Origin: Embleya sp045207785
Lineage (GTDB): Bacteria > Actinomycetota > Actinomycetes > Streptomycetales > Streptomycetaceae
Direction: 5' to 3'
Assembly (NCBI RefSeq): GCF_045207785.1
Contig: NZ_CP108777.1
Coordinates: forward strand, 3,069,399 to 3,133,398
DNA length: 64,000 bases
In this document: positions 46,034 through 54,779 of the stretch, piece by piece
How the letters are laid out: every line of letters begins with the position of its first letter
How positions within the stretch are numbered: the stretch's first letter is position 1
Program-made: the position numbers and the translations under genes
The notes under the pieces: model-generated
What the model was told of the DNA's origin: nothing
Databases searched by the model: none
What the model saw: the letters and a program-made list of their open reading frames with translations, nothing else

Positions 46034-46190
46034 TGTGTGGTGTCGGTGTAGGTCGGCATCGTCGCGTGAGCGTGTTCGGCCTGTTCAAAGGGCCATTCGG
46101 TGGTGGTGGCGTCGGTGCTGTTGGCGGTTGCCATGTGGTGATCAGGGGAGTGTTGGTGGGCGTGTATCACGCCCACCAGGGGTTTGGCTG
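46034..46190 (+). mobile_element. transposon-end-like sequence A
   Basis: A G/T-rich block beginning TGTGTGGTGTCGGTGTAGG, five bases after the immunity stop codon. It matches the block at 47915-48062: GGTCGGCATCG, then GGTGGTGGCG...GCTGTTG.CGG, then TGATCAGG at corresponding spacings. I read it as the inner end of an element whose remainder has been replaced by IS fragments. Confidence 0.55.
46155..46177 (+). terminator. perfect 10-bp hairpin after the toxin-immunity pair
   Basis: GGTGGGCGTG and CACGCCCACC enclose a TAT loop. It could end toxin-immunity transcription, or be a structural part of element end A in which it lies. No U-run follows. Confidence 0.5.
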
Positions 46191-46290
46191 ACCGACGCCG
46201 CCGAGACTTACCGGTGGTTTGTTGAGGGCGGTTCTGATTAGCAGTATGCCGTGAAGTAGCAGTATTTGTCGGCCCGTTCGGGGGTGCGCC

Positions 46291-47250
46291 GTGACCGCTC
46301 GTGTGCCGTGTCCGCCCGCTCCGGGGTCGTTGGAGGGGTATGCGGCCCGGTTCGACGACCTGTTCGGGACGCTGGCGCAGCGTCGGGGGTTCCGGGAGTA
46401 TCTGGTCGGTTTGTTGGCGCCGCGGGATCGGAACAAGACGCTGACCTGTCTGGCGGGGGCCGAGCCGGTGGTCGGCGCGCAACACCCGGCGGTGCAGCGG
46501 CTCCAGTTCTTCCGACCTCGAGCGGGTCAACGCCCGCCGCGTGGAGTTGTTGCTCGCGGATCCGGCGACCGCGCCGCACGCGGGCGGGGTCCTGGTGATC
46601 GACGATTCCGGCGACCGCAAGGACGGGACGGCGACCGCGCACGTGGGCAAGCAGTACCTGGGATCCGTCGGGAAGATTGACCGCGGCGTCGTCACGGTGA
46701 CCACCTGTTGGGCGGACGAGCGCCTCTACCATCCACTGCACGCTGTCCCCTACACGCCGGCCCATCACTTCGCGAAGGGGAAGGCCGACCCCGATTTCCG
46801 CACGAAACTGCAGATCGGAGCCGCTCTGGCCCGTGAGGCGAAGCAGGCGGGCGTGTCCTTCCGGGCGGTTGCCGCGGACTGCGCGTATGGCGACCAGGAC
46901 GGCTTCCGCGGCGAACTCCGAGAGGCGGGAATGCCGTTCGTCATGGCACTGAAGCCACGGCGCGGGATCTGGGCACATGCCGACCAGGCCCACACTCCCG
47001 TCGACGCCGCCCGCATCCTGACCTGGGGCGGATGGCGGGATCCCGGCCACTGGCGCGCGGTGCCCCGCACCTTCCGCGACGGCCACACCGAGACCTGGTG
47101 GGCCGCCGACGCGACGCTGGGCTGGTGGGGACCGGACGGCACGACCCGGCTGGTGGTGGCGACCGCCGACCCGGCGACGTTGCCGGCCAAGGCCACCTGG
47201 TATCTCGCCACCAACCTGCCCCTGTGGGTGCCGAAAATTCTATCCGTGCA
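46291..47250 (+). pseudogene. IS701-type transposase remnant
   Basis: The 5' part (GSLEGYAARFDDLFGTLAQRRGFREYLVGLL) runs into a short deletion/frameshift near 46511. The catalytic region then continues in another frame: GGVLVIDDSGDRKDGTATAHVGKQYLG with the first DDE Asp, later YGDQDGFRGELREAGMPFVMALK. Similarity ends near 47235 after WYLATNLP, so the last third with the catalytic Glu is missing. Both breaks make it inactive. It lies between element ends A and B. Confidence 0.7.
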
Positions 47251-47339
47251 GGTGGGAGGCCCTGCGGGACTACGCGCGACTGATCCAGCCAGCCAGCCCG
47301 CCCGCCTCGTGGGCGTGGTCACGGCCGCGGCAGCATGTG

Positions 47340-47914
47340 ATGTCCGTGCTGCTCCGACTCGCCTACCTCGCCGTCACAAATGCGCTCGCCGCGCTGCGGC
47401 TGCTTCCCATGACCGACCGCGACAAAGACGCCGAGATCCTGGCCCTGTGCCACCAGGTCACCGTCCTCGAACGGCAACTCGGGAACCGGCGGCCACGGTT
47501 CACCCCGCCCGACCGGGCCCTGCTCGCCGCGCTGCTGCACCCGCTGCCGCGCGACGTGCTGCGCCGGCTGCGGCTGACCGTGCACCCGGACACTGTCCTG
47601 CGCTGGCACCGCGACCTCGTCCGCCGACGCCACGCAGCCGCATCCCGCCCGAAACGCCCCGGACGACCTCCCACGGTCCGCTCCATCAGTGTCCTGGTGG
47701 TCCGTCTCGCGCGCGAGAATCCCACCTGGGGCTACCGCCGCATCCACGGCGAACTCGCCGCGCTCGGCATCCGCATCGCCGCCTCCACGGTCTGGGAGAT
47801 TCTCAAGACCGCAGGCATCGAACCCGCGCCCGGACGTGGAGCCACGACGTGGGCCGCCTTCCTGCGGTCCCAGGCAGAAGCCGTCCTGGCCTGCGACTTC
47901 ATCGAGACCGTCAC
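47340..47914 (+). pseudogene. integrase-core transposase (IS3/IS481-like), cut at element end B
   Basis: Starts MSVLLRLAYLAVTNALAALRLLP, with an HTH part (LCHQVTVLERQLGNRRPRFTPPDRALLAALL) and NPTWGYRRIHGELAALGI. It reaches the first catalytic Asp in LACDFIETVT, where the gene stops abruptly at 47914. The very next bases are TGTGAGTGGG, the start of element end B. The remaining ~150 residues of the DDE core are absent. The break records an insertion into this gene. Confidence 0.7.
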
Positions 47915-48062
47915 TGTGAGTGGGTGGTGTGGTGGCGGTGTGTTGGTCGGCATCGCTCGGTGGGAGTGTCCGGCGGGTTCAGAGGGTGTTTGAGGCGTGG
48001 TGGTGGCGCTGTTGTCGGCTGTCATGAAGTGATCAGGACAGTGCCGCGGGCCTTGTAACACG
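47915..48062 (+). mobile_element. transposon end B (inner end of the Tn5053-like element)
   Basis: TGTGAGTGGGTGGTGTGG opens a ~150-bp G/T-rich non-coding block leading to the transposition genes at 48133. Its first nine bases (TGTGAGTGG) equal those of ends C1 (53075) and C2 (53445). Internal GGTCGGCATCG and TGTCGGCTGTCATGAAGTG blocks also occur, diverged, in end A. A TGT terminus is usual for Tn7/Mu-like elements. Confidence 0.65.
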
Positions 48063-48132
48063 CTGGCGGGGGTTTGTCAGATGGTTGACCGTTCCTGTGT
48101 CACGTACCCGCGAGCGGGGGTGTGCTCGGGAT

Positions 48133-49425
48133 ATGGCCGACGCACGCAGGAACGCCTCTTCTCCGGGCCCCGGGGCCGCCTCGGTGCCGCGCCCATGGGC
48201 GGTACGGCGTCTGCTCGACATCGACGCCTCCGGGACGGTGACCAGCACGCACGTGCGGATCATCGCCGAGGCGGCCGGGGTGTCCGAACGGACGATGTGG
48301 CGGTGGCTGCGTGAGGCACGCGGAGGGCGTCTCGAGGCACGCCCCCGGAAGAACGGCTTCACCTTTTCCGACGCGTTGTGGGCCGAACTCGCCCGTATGG
48401 GTGGCAACGTGGCCGGCCTGCGCCGGTCGATGCTGGAACGTCAGGCGGCGGGCACGCTCGCCGTGTGGGACGCCGTCTCGGTGCCGTCGGCGAGCACACT
48501 GCATCGCGCGGTCCGTGATGACATACGCGCCGGCCGACTGCTGGAGGTTGCCCCCAGGTCCCGAACCGGCACACCCTCCGGTCACTACGACCGTGCGCTG
48601 GCCGAGTTGCGTCTGGAGGAATTCTTCGACGACCGGCCACCCGAACCCGCCGATGCGGACACTACCCCCGATGTCCCCGCCGTGGTTTCGCGCGCGCGCC
48701 TGTACACCCCCGACGCCCGCCTGGTCGTCACCACCCAGGTCGCCGCCGTCGTGGAGGCGGTGGGGCATGTCGCCGCCGCCCGGGGCGTGTTGTGCGTGTT
48801 CGGGGACGCCGGCCGCGACAAGACCGTGGCGGTGGAACGCGCGTTGCGTCTGTTGCCCTCGCGGGTCCCGGTCTGGCGGGCGGTCACTCCGGTCCAGGCG
48901 ACGCTGCCGCACCTGCGGGCGGCCCTGGTCGCCGCGTTGGACCTGTCGTCCGTCGCCCCCACACACCGGGCGCAGGCCTGTGACCGAGCCCTGATCGAGG
49001 CGCTTCGACAACCAGGGGTGTTCTTCCTCGACGACGCCCAACGCCTGCCACCGCCGCTGTTGGACTACCTGCGCCTGTTGTGGGACGCCCCCACCACCAT
49101 CGCGACGCTCATCCTGTGCGGTGCCGGGTGTGAACGCGTCCTCGCCCAGGCCCCCGCGCTGGCCTCCCGCGTCCTGACCTGGCACGAGGTGACCCGCCTG
49201 GACCCGACCCAACTCCCGCACACCCTGGCCCTGTTCCACCACGTTTGGCACACCGCCGTCCCCGACGACGTGCGGCATTTCGACGACACCGTCGCCACGG
49301 GCAACTTCCGTACCTGGGCCAAGATCACCTCCCACCTACACGCCACCCTCGTCCGCCGTCCTGATACCGCCGTCGACCGCGAATTCCTCAAACAGGCCTG
49401 CGCCCGCCTCGGCTCCCACCCCTGA
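48133..49425 (+). CDS. HTH-AAA+ ATPase fusion, transposition helper with altered Walker A
   Basis: A 430-residue protein. Residues 1-170 resemble the N-terminus of the transposase encoded next door, with an HTH (IIAEAAGVSERTMWRWL) and a second helical module (LWAELARMGGNVAGLRRSM...STLHRAVRDDIRAG). From YTPDARLVVTTQ onward it parallels the TniB-type ATPase at 51206-51976, through Walker B (VFFLDDAQRL) to SRVLTWHEVTRLDPTQLP and TGNFRTWAKITSHLHATL. The P-loop reads GDAGRDKT, with Asp in place of the Gly before Lys, so ATP binding is doubtful. It may be a DNA-bound regulator, or a deletion product of an older transposase-ATPase pair. ATG 48133 is preferred to 48085. Confidence 0.65.
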   Translation: MADARRNASSPGPGAASVPRPWAVRRLLDIDASGTVTSTHVRIIAEAAGVSERTMWRWLREARGGRLEARPRKNGFTFSDALWAELARMGGNVAGLRRSMLERQAAGTLAVWDAVSVPSASTLHRAVRDDIRAGRLLEVAPRSRTGTPSGHYDRALAELRLEEFFDDRPPEPADADTTPDVPAVVSRARLYTPDARLVVTTQVAAVVEAVGHVAAARGVLCVFGDAGRDKTVAVERALRLLPSRVPVWRAVTPVQATLPHLRAALVAALDLSSVAPTHRAQACDRALIEALRQPGVFFLDDAQRLPPPLLDYLRLLWDAPTTIATLILCGAGCERVLAQAPALASRVLTWHEVTRLDPTQLPHTLALFHHVWHTAVPDDVRHFDDTVATGNFRTWAKITSHLHATLVRRPDTAVDREFLKQACARLGSHP

Positions 49426-49476
49426 CCACGCCGATCACGACCACACCCACCTTCGCCTCATCGAACAGGACCGGCG

Positions 49477-51209
49477 ATGACTCTCAGTGGCACCGCGCAC
49501 TCGACCACCCCTGCATCCGCATCACCCGTGCTCGACGCGGCTTCGTTGACCGCGCTGCGCGTCCCGGCCGTTCAGCGCCTGCTTGCTCTCCGCGCGCAAC
49601 GCCGCCTGACCCGCGGTCACGTGCGCTTGGCCGCGCAGTGTCTGGACGTGTCCGAGCGCACGATGTGGCGCTGGCTCGCCGACGCGTCCCACTCGCCCGA
49701 GGCCGCCGCCACGCCGGGCGCGCGCCGTGGCGCGCGTTTCGAGGTCACCTCGCAACTGCGAGTCCTGCTCGCGTACTGGCACGGGAACGTCTCCGCCGTC
49801 CACCGCGAACTCACCGCCCGAGCCCGAGCGCACACCACCCGTCCCTCGACCACAACGACCCCCGACGGTGCTCCCACACCACCCATGCCGATCGATACCC
49901 CAACGCCCGAACCACGTCGTCCGCCCTTCCGGGTGGTGCCCCGGTGTCCGCCGTGCCACTGCTGGACCCGGTCCCCTCGCTCCCGACGCTGCTTCGCGCG
50001 GTGCGTCGGGACCTGACCCCGGGGGAGCGGGCAGGTCTGCGCGCGGGCCCCGAGGCCGCTCGCGCCCTGGACGTGTTCGCCCGGCGCCCGCCCACGTGGC
50101 GCAACCACACCTGGGAAGCCGACCACGTCCAAGCCCCCCTGCCCGTCGACGCCGACGGCACCCCCGTGCGCCCGCACATCACCTGGTTCATCGACACCAC
50201 CACCAAGGTCGTCACCGGCGTCGCCGTCACCCCCGGCCACCCCACCCGCGCGTCCATCCTGACCGCGCTGCGCGCCGCAGTGCTGCGCCATGACCCGTAC
50301 GGCCCGGCCGGGGGAATTCCCGAGAACCTGCGCATCGACCGCGGCAAGGACTTCCTGTCGACCACGGTCACCACCGCCCTGGGGACGCTCGGTGTCACCA
50401 CCCGCGCGCTCCCGCCCTACAGCCCCCACCTCAAGGGCACCGTCGAGAACCTCAACGGCGCCGTCGACCGGATGCTCTTCGCCGCGCTGCCCGGCTACAC
50501 ACCCACGCCCCAGCCCCGCCGCCGCGATCGGCGACCCACCCAACCTCCGCTCACCTTCCGCGACTTCACCACCGAGGTGCTGCGGTGGGTGACCTGGTGG
50601 AACACCGAGCACCGCCCCCAGGCACTCGCTGGTCGTACCCCCCTCGAAGCCTGGAACGCCGATCCCACCCCACTCACCGACATCCCCGCCGACCAGTTGT
50701 GGTCCCTGACCCTCGAGGACGACGGCCGCCCCCGCCCGATCACCAGCCACGGGGTGCGCTTCCGCAAGCGGGACTACGTCGCCGCGTGGATGACCGGCCA
50801 CCTCGGCCGCACGGTCCGGGTGCGTCACATGCCCCACCACCTCCACGAGATCGAACTGTGCGATCCCACCACCGGCCGACACCTGGGCACCGCATACCTC
50901 GCCAACGCCGCCACCGACGAACAACTCGACGCCCTGCGCCGCGCCCGAGCCGCCCGAGCCCGCCGCCTGCGCGCCGACACCAAAGCCGCCGAGAAACTGC
51001 GCCGCGAACGCTTCGCCCCCACCACCACCCCCGACGACGCCCGCCGCCTGCAGGCACTCACCGCTCTCGATGCCGATCGCGAACTCGACCACGCCGACCA
51101 CGTCGACCTGGCCACCCTCGCCCTGCCGGACCTGATTCCACCGACCCCGCCGCCCGCCCACTGGGCCACACCCACCACACACAAGGCCGAACCCGAGGAA
51201 CAACCGTGA
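49477..51209 (+). pseudogene. Mu/TniA-like DDE transposase, frameshifted
   Basis: An N-terminal HTH (HVRLAAQCLDVSERTMWRWL) and helical module lie in the frame starting at 49477. The catalytic core lies in a different frame entered between about 49850 and 49945. The core has all three acids: TWEADHVQAPLPVDADG, NLRIDRGKDFL and HLKGTVENLNGAVD. A Mu-type C-terminal beta-barrel (GVRFRKRDYVAAWMTGHLGRTVRVRHMP) follows. It would cut and join transposon ends. The ATPase gene overlaps its stop by GTGA. A single indel separates it from an intact ~577-residue enzyme, so recent inactivation, programmed shifting or sequence error are all possible. Confidence 0.7.
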
Positions 51210-51976
51210 CCGCGAACCCGCCCACCCCACCGACGGACACCGACACCGACCAGTACGTGCCCCTGCCCGACGCCCGGATCGTGGCCACCCGCGCCCTGCT
51301 CACCGCCCGCGAGAACATCCGGGACACCATCGCCGCCAGAGCCATGACCTGTATCCACGGCGGCGCCGGCGTCGGCAAGACCCTCGCCGTGAACGCCTGC
51401 CTGCGCGAACTCGAACCCGACGAGGACGTCCGCCGCATCACGTTCCGAGCCCGGCCCACGGCCCGAGCGGTGCGCCACGAACTGCACGCCGCACTCGGCC
51501 TGCCCGGCACCCCGCCCCGCCACCCCAGCGAGTTCGACCATCTCCTCAAACAGGCCCTCGCCCGACATCCCCGCACCCTTCTCGTGGACGAGGCCCAATG
51601 GCTCAACGGCGAGGCGGTGGAGTATTTCCGCTTCCTCCACGACGAGCGCACTACCGACTTCGCGATCGTCTTCGTCGGCGGCGAGGGCTGCCACACCACG
51701 CTGCGCAAACAGCCGATGCTCGCCTCACGCATCTTCATCTGGCAGCACGTCACCCGCCTGACCCCCACCGAGGTCAAGGACGTCATACCGTCCTACCACC
51801 CCCTCTGGGCGAGCGCCGACCCCGACGACATCGCCTACGCCGACCGCCACGCCACCCACGGCAACTTCCGCGCCTGGGCACGCCTGACTGCCCACACGCT
51901 CACCGCACTGACCCATACCGGCCGCACCACCGTCGACTGCGACACCCTCCGCTGGGCCTTCAGCCGACTCGGCTAA
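51206..51976 (+). CDS. TniB/MuB-like AAA+ ATPase, transposition target selector
   Basis: A 256-residue ATPase with Walker A GGAGVGKTLAVN, Walker B TLLVDEAQWL, sensor-like FVGGEGCHTTL and an arginine-finger region (MLASRIFIWQHVTRLTPTEV). In Mu and Tn5053-like elements the partner ATPase loads on target DNA and stimulates the transposase. The GTG start overlaps the transposase stop (GTGA). It ends 55 bases before the convergent helicase remnant, with a hairpin between. Confidence 0.8.
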   Translation: MTANPPTPPTDTDTDQYVPLPDARIVATRALLTARENIRDTIAARAMTCIHGGAGVGKTLAVNACLRELEPDEDVRRITFRARPTARAVRHELHAALGLPGTPPRHPSEFDHLLKQALARHPRTLLVDEAQWLNGEAVEYFRFLHDERTTDFAIVFVGGEGCHTTLRKQPMLASRIFIWQHVTRLTPTEVKDVIPSYHPLWASADPDDIAYADRHATHGNFRAWARLTAHTLTALTHTGRTTVDCDTLRWAFSRLG

Positions 51977-52001
51977 CCCCGACCCCACCACGAACCTCAC
52001 C

Positions 52002-52018
52002 CCGGATCTCACATCCGG
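52002..52018. terminator. bidirectional hairpin between convergent genes
   Basis: CCGGAT and ATCCGG enclose CTCAC, 25 bases after the ATPase stop and 14 bases beyond the end of the leftward helicase remnant. Confidence 0.5.
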
Positions 52019-52031
52019 ACACCACGCCATC

Positions 52032-53074
52032 TCACCAGCGCATGCCGAGCTCCGTCAGGAGTCGCCCGCGTTCGACCGACAGCGAACTCCGCCGGGTGCG
52101 TTGGTTGTTGACCCATTTGCCGAGCCGCACCTCGACCGTCTCGCCGCCCTTCGCCGCGGCGAGGTCCGTTCCCGAACCGCGCCTCGACGCCGCTGTGGCG
52201 CCGGCGGGCCGCCTGGTCCGTCCGTCCGCGTCGTTCTCCGTCGTCACGGTCTCGACATGCGCCCGCGGTACCTCCAGGTGTCCTTCGCGTTGGCGGTAGG
52301 CGACGGCAGCGGCGAACGCCGTCTCCCACGCGCCCCGGCCACGCCTGGGTGCCCGGGACCCGCCGCCCTCGCCCACCGGCGCACCGCCCTCCACCACACC
52401 GTTCCCGCCGCCACCTTCCGCGCCACCGTCGCCGACAGCCACCACTGCGCCGTCCATCGCCTCCCCGGCCCCGATGGCCACCGCCACGCCGTCCCCGCCG
52501 CCGACCCGCGCCGCGTCCCCTTCGTCCGCCGCCGCGCCGCCATCGGCCGGGATGCCGAGTTCGTCGAGCTGCTCGATCTGTCCGGGCCTGAGCTTGGCCC
52601 ACACGGTGGGCCTGGTCTGCCGCTGCGCCCAGGCTCCGATGTCCTGTCCGCCGGCGATGTGTCCGGGCGCCAACTCCTCCAAAGACCCGCCCCGCGCCAG
52701 GAAGAGTCGTACCTCGTTGGCGGCCCGCTGCCAGGCGATGGACCACCCCTCCGGCTTCCACCACGGGTCCAATTCCTCGAGGGCCCGGCGCCGTTCGGGG
52801 TGCGCGTCCAACACCCCCGCGCGCCGCTGGTTCGCGAGCCACTGCCCGACCCTGACGCCGTCCTGGAAGGCACTCTGTGGTGCGGCGAGGTGTCCGTGCC
52901 GCTGCGCCCAGCGCCGGGCGACGGCGAGTCCGTCCTCGAACGCGGCGTCGGGGTGCGACCACACCATCCCGAGCATCACGAGCCTGCGCACCCGCCCGGC
53001 GTCGAGCCGCCCGGCGGCGTACTCCCGTCGTTGAACGGCACTCCACTGCCCGACGGGGTAGTCGTGGTCGTGTT
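52032..53074 (-). pseudogene. 3' third of a TtrA-like terminal helicase, truncated at element end C1
   Basis: An open leftward frame reads HDYPVGQWSAVQRREYAAGRLDAGRVRRLVMLGMVWSHPDA split over its first 45 residues. Further helicase-associated repeats (GVRVGQWLANQRRAGVLDAHPERR, KWVNNQRTRR) follow, ending LLTELGMRW with the stop at 52032. It is closely similar to the C-terminus of the complete helicase at 60486-63496. Here all motor motifs are missing: homology stops at 53074 exactly where TGTGAGTGG begins. The 5' side pointed toward the telomere, as the complete copy's does now. Confidence 0.8.
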
Positions 53075-53369
53075 TGTGAGTGGTCGTTGGTTGTGGGGTG
53101 GTGTGGGGTGTGTGGGCCGGGGGTTTCGCAGTTGTATTGGGATGGTTGTTCCGGGCGTGGGGTTGGTGGGCGTGGTTTTCGGGGTGCGGGTGGGGTGTTC
53201 GGGTGGGCTCGGGCGGGGTTGTGAGCTGGGAGTTTTCGCACTTGTATTGGGTTTCGCGGGTGTTGTGGGATGCATTGAGATTTTGTGCGGTTCGGATGGG
53301 AATGCCATAGGCGGCGGTTGCCGGCCTTGTCTTGCGGGTGGTCCCGGGGCTCGGCCCGGGGCGGGGTTT
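53075..53369 (+). repeat. Tn7-like transposon end C1 with TnsB-site-like repeats
   Basis: Starts TGTGAGTGGTCGTTGG. Three 18-base direct repeats occur: TTTCGCAGTTGTATTGGG (53124), TTTCGCACTTGTATTGGG (53235) and TTTCGCGGGTGTTGTGGG (53253). Several similar sites per end is the hallmark of Tn7-type ends bound by TnsB. The block is duplicated at 53445-53741. Confidence 0.75.
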
Positions 53370-53444
53370 TCAGGGTCGGGTGTGGTGGCGGATCCAGGAC
53401 CGCAAAAGGTCGTCGGGTCCGGGGGCCAGGCGTGTGAGTCCGAG
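53370..53444 (-). pseudogene. 24-codon 3' scrap of tniQ from an older element
   Basis: Leftward frame ending LAPGPDDLLRSWIRHHTRP and stop, equal to the end of the tniQ gene at 53742-54779. It is cut at 53444, where the next TGTGAGTGG end begins. It shows that a second element inserted into the tniQ of a first. Confidence 0.75.
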
Positions 53445-53741
53445 TGTGAGTGGTCGTTGGTTGTGGGGTGGTGTGGGGTGTGTGGGCCGGGGGTTTCGCA
53501 GTTGTATTGGGATGGTTGTTCCGGGCGTGGGGTTGGTGGGCGTGGTTTTCGGGGTGCGGGTGGGGTGTTCGGGTGGGCTCGGGCGGGGTTGTGAGCTGGG
53601 GTTTTCTCACTTCCGTTGGGTTTCGCGGGTGTTGTGGGATGCACTGAGATTTTGTGCGGTTCGGATGGGAATGCCGTAGGCGGCAGCGTTTGGCGGTTCT
53701 TCTCGGGTGGTCCCGGGGGATCGGCCCGCAGCCCGGGGTTT
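53445..53741 (+). repeat. Tn7-like transposon end C2
   Basis: Second copy of the end, offset by 370 bp and with about 10 percent visible differences. It contains 18-base sites at 53494, about 53605 (degenerate) and about 53623. It borders the stop codon of tniQ directly and is taken as the inner end of the present outermost element. Confidence 0.75.
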
Positions 53742-54779
53742 TCAGGGTCGGGTGTGGTGGCGGATCCAGGACCGCAAAAGGTCGTCGGGTCCGGGTGCCA
53801 GGCGTGCGAGTCCGAGTGTGTGGGCGGTGTGTTCGAGGAATGTGGTCACGGCCGGGTGCCGGTCGGGCCGGGGTGTCGCCGGTAGGCGCGTACGAGCGAG
53901 GACGCGGGCGAGGACGACCGTTTCGGGATGGACGATCACGGGCCGGGCGGTGAGTTCCCAGGAACTGCCTTGCGTGGTCGTGTGGTCGGGGTTGAAGGCG
54001 GCCAGGCGGCGCCCTCGCGCCTTCCACCGGCCGGTGAGATACAGCCGGTGGTCGTACCAGCGGGTGACGATGGCCTGTGCCCACGTGTAGGCGGTGTTCG
54101 CGTTCGGCCGGCGCAGGAGCCGCAATTGTTCCCGGTGTGTCGTGGGCGAGTTCGGGCAGGCGGGTGTCCAGGAGCACGGCGATCGCCCACCCAGGTGCTC
54201 CAACACGAATGCCGCGAGCACCACACCCGATGGGCAGGCAGGTACATCCGTGCGCGTGCGGTGGCGCCTGCGGTGTGGCGCAGGGGAGGCGCCGAGCACG
54301 CCGAGGTTGTTCGTACGGGTCGGGGCGATACCACGCGGCGCTGCCCGCCCCGGTTGCCCCGACGGCGTCCGGTGTTCGGGCCGGGTTCGCGTCCGGGGCC
54401 GTTCGAGGTGGGGGAGCGCCCGCGCAAGGTGGTGGTGGGGGACTCGGGCGAAGACGGCGAGTCGGTGTCGTGCCGCGTCGTCGAGGTGGATCTCGGTCGT
54501 GTCGGTGTCGTCGGCGCCTCGCGCGCCCGTGGTGGTGATGCCGATGCCGTCCAGCAACTCGGGCACGCTCTGCCGATACGTCGCCGCGACGCGACCGAGC
54601 CAGGAGGCGGTGGACTCGTAAGGCAGGGGAGCCACACGGAACGCGCCCGGTCGCGTGTCGGTCCGGCCCCACAACGCGGGTTCGGCAGCCGGGCCCCGAG
54701 GGTTCGCGCCATCGTGTGTTGCAAGTGCTCCCGACCCCGACCCTGCTCCCGGGAGCGGGCCGGTCCCGGTCGCCTTCAC
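53742..54779 (-). pseudogene. tniQ: tniQ family target-selection gene, internally frameshifted
   Basis: Starts with GTG at 54779 overlapping the tnsC stop (GTGA). The TniQ opening FRVAPLPYESTASWLGRVAATY is clear, and the end (RLAPGPDDLLRSWIRHHTRP) is in the same frame. The middle is not: the expected zinc/CHAD-like region appears piecewise in three frames (LRHTAGATARARMYLPAHRV, then LLDTRLPELAH, then HREQLRLLRRPN). That implies indels near 54330, 54200 and 54150 that cancel out. TniQ links TnsC to a chosen target in Tn7-like elements; this copy is probably damaged. Confidence 0.7.

Noticed and set aside
49477..51209. Programmed ribosomal frameshift in the transposase
   Set aside because: Such shifts are common in IS3-type but not in Mu/Tn7-type transposases. 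I see no slippery run with a clear structure, and nearby genes also carry indels, so decay or sequence error is preferred.
53075..53741. Possible CRISPR-like array because of repeated 18-mers
   Set aside because: Only three or four imperfect, irregularly spaced sites per copy occur, with no uniform spacers and no cas genes. They fit TnsB sites better.
53075..53810. Simple tandem duplication as the full explanation of the 370-bp repeat
   Set aside because: The left breakpoint equals the TGTGAGTGG terminus that also marks element B, and the right one falls in tniQ at the same kind of boundary. Chance duplication would not be expected to do this. It is not fully excluded.
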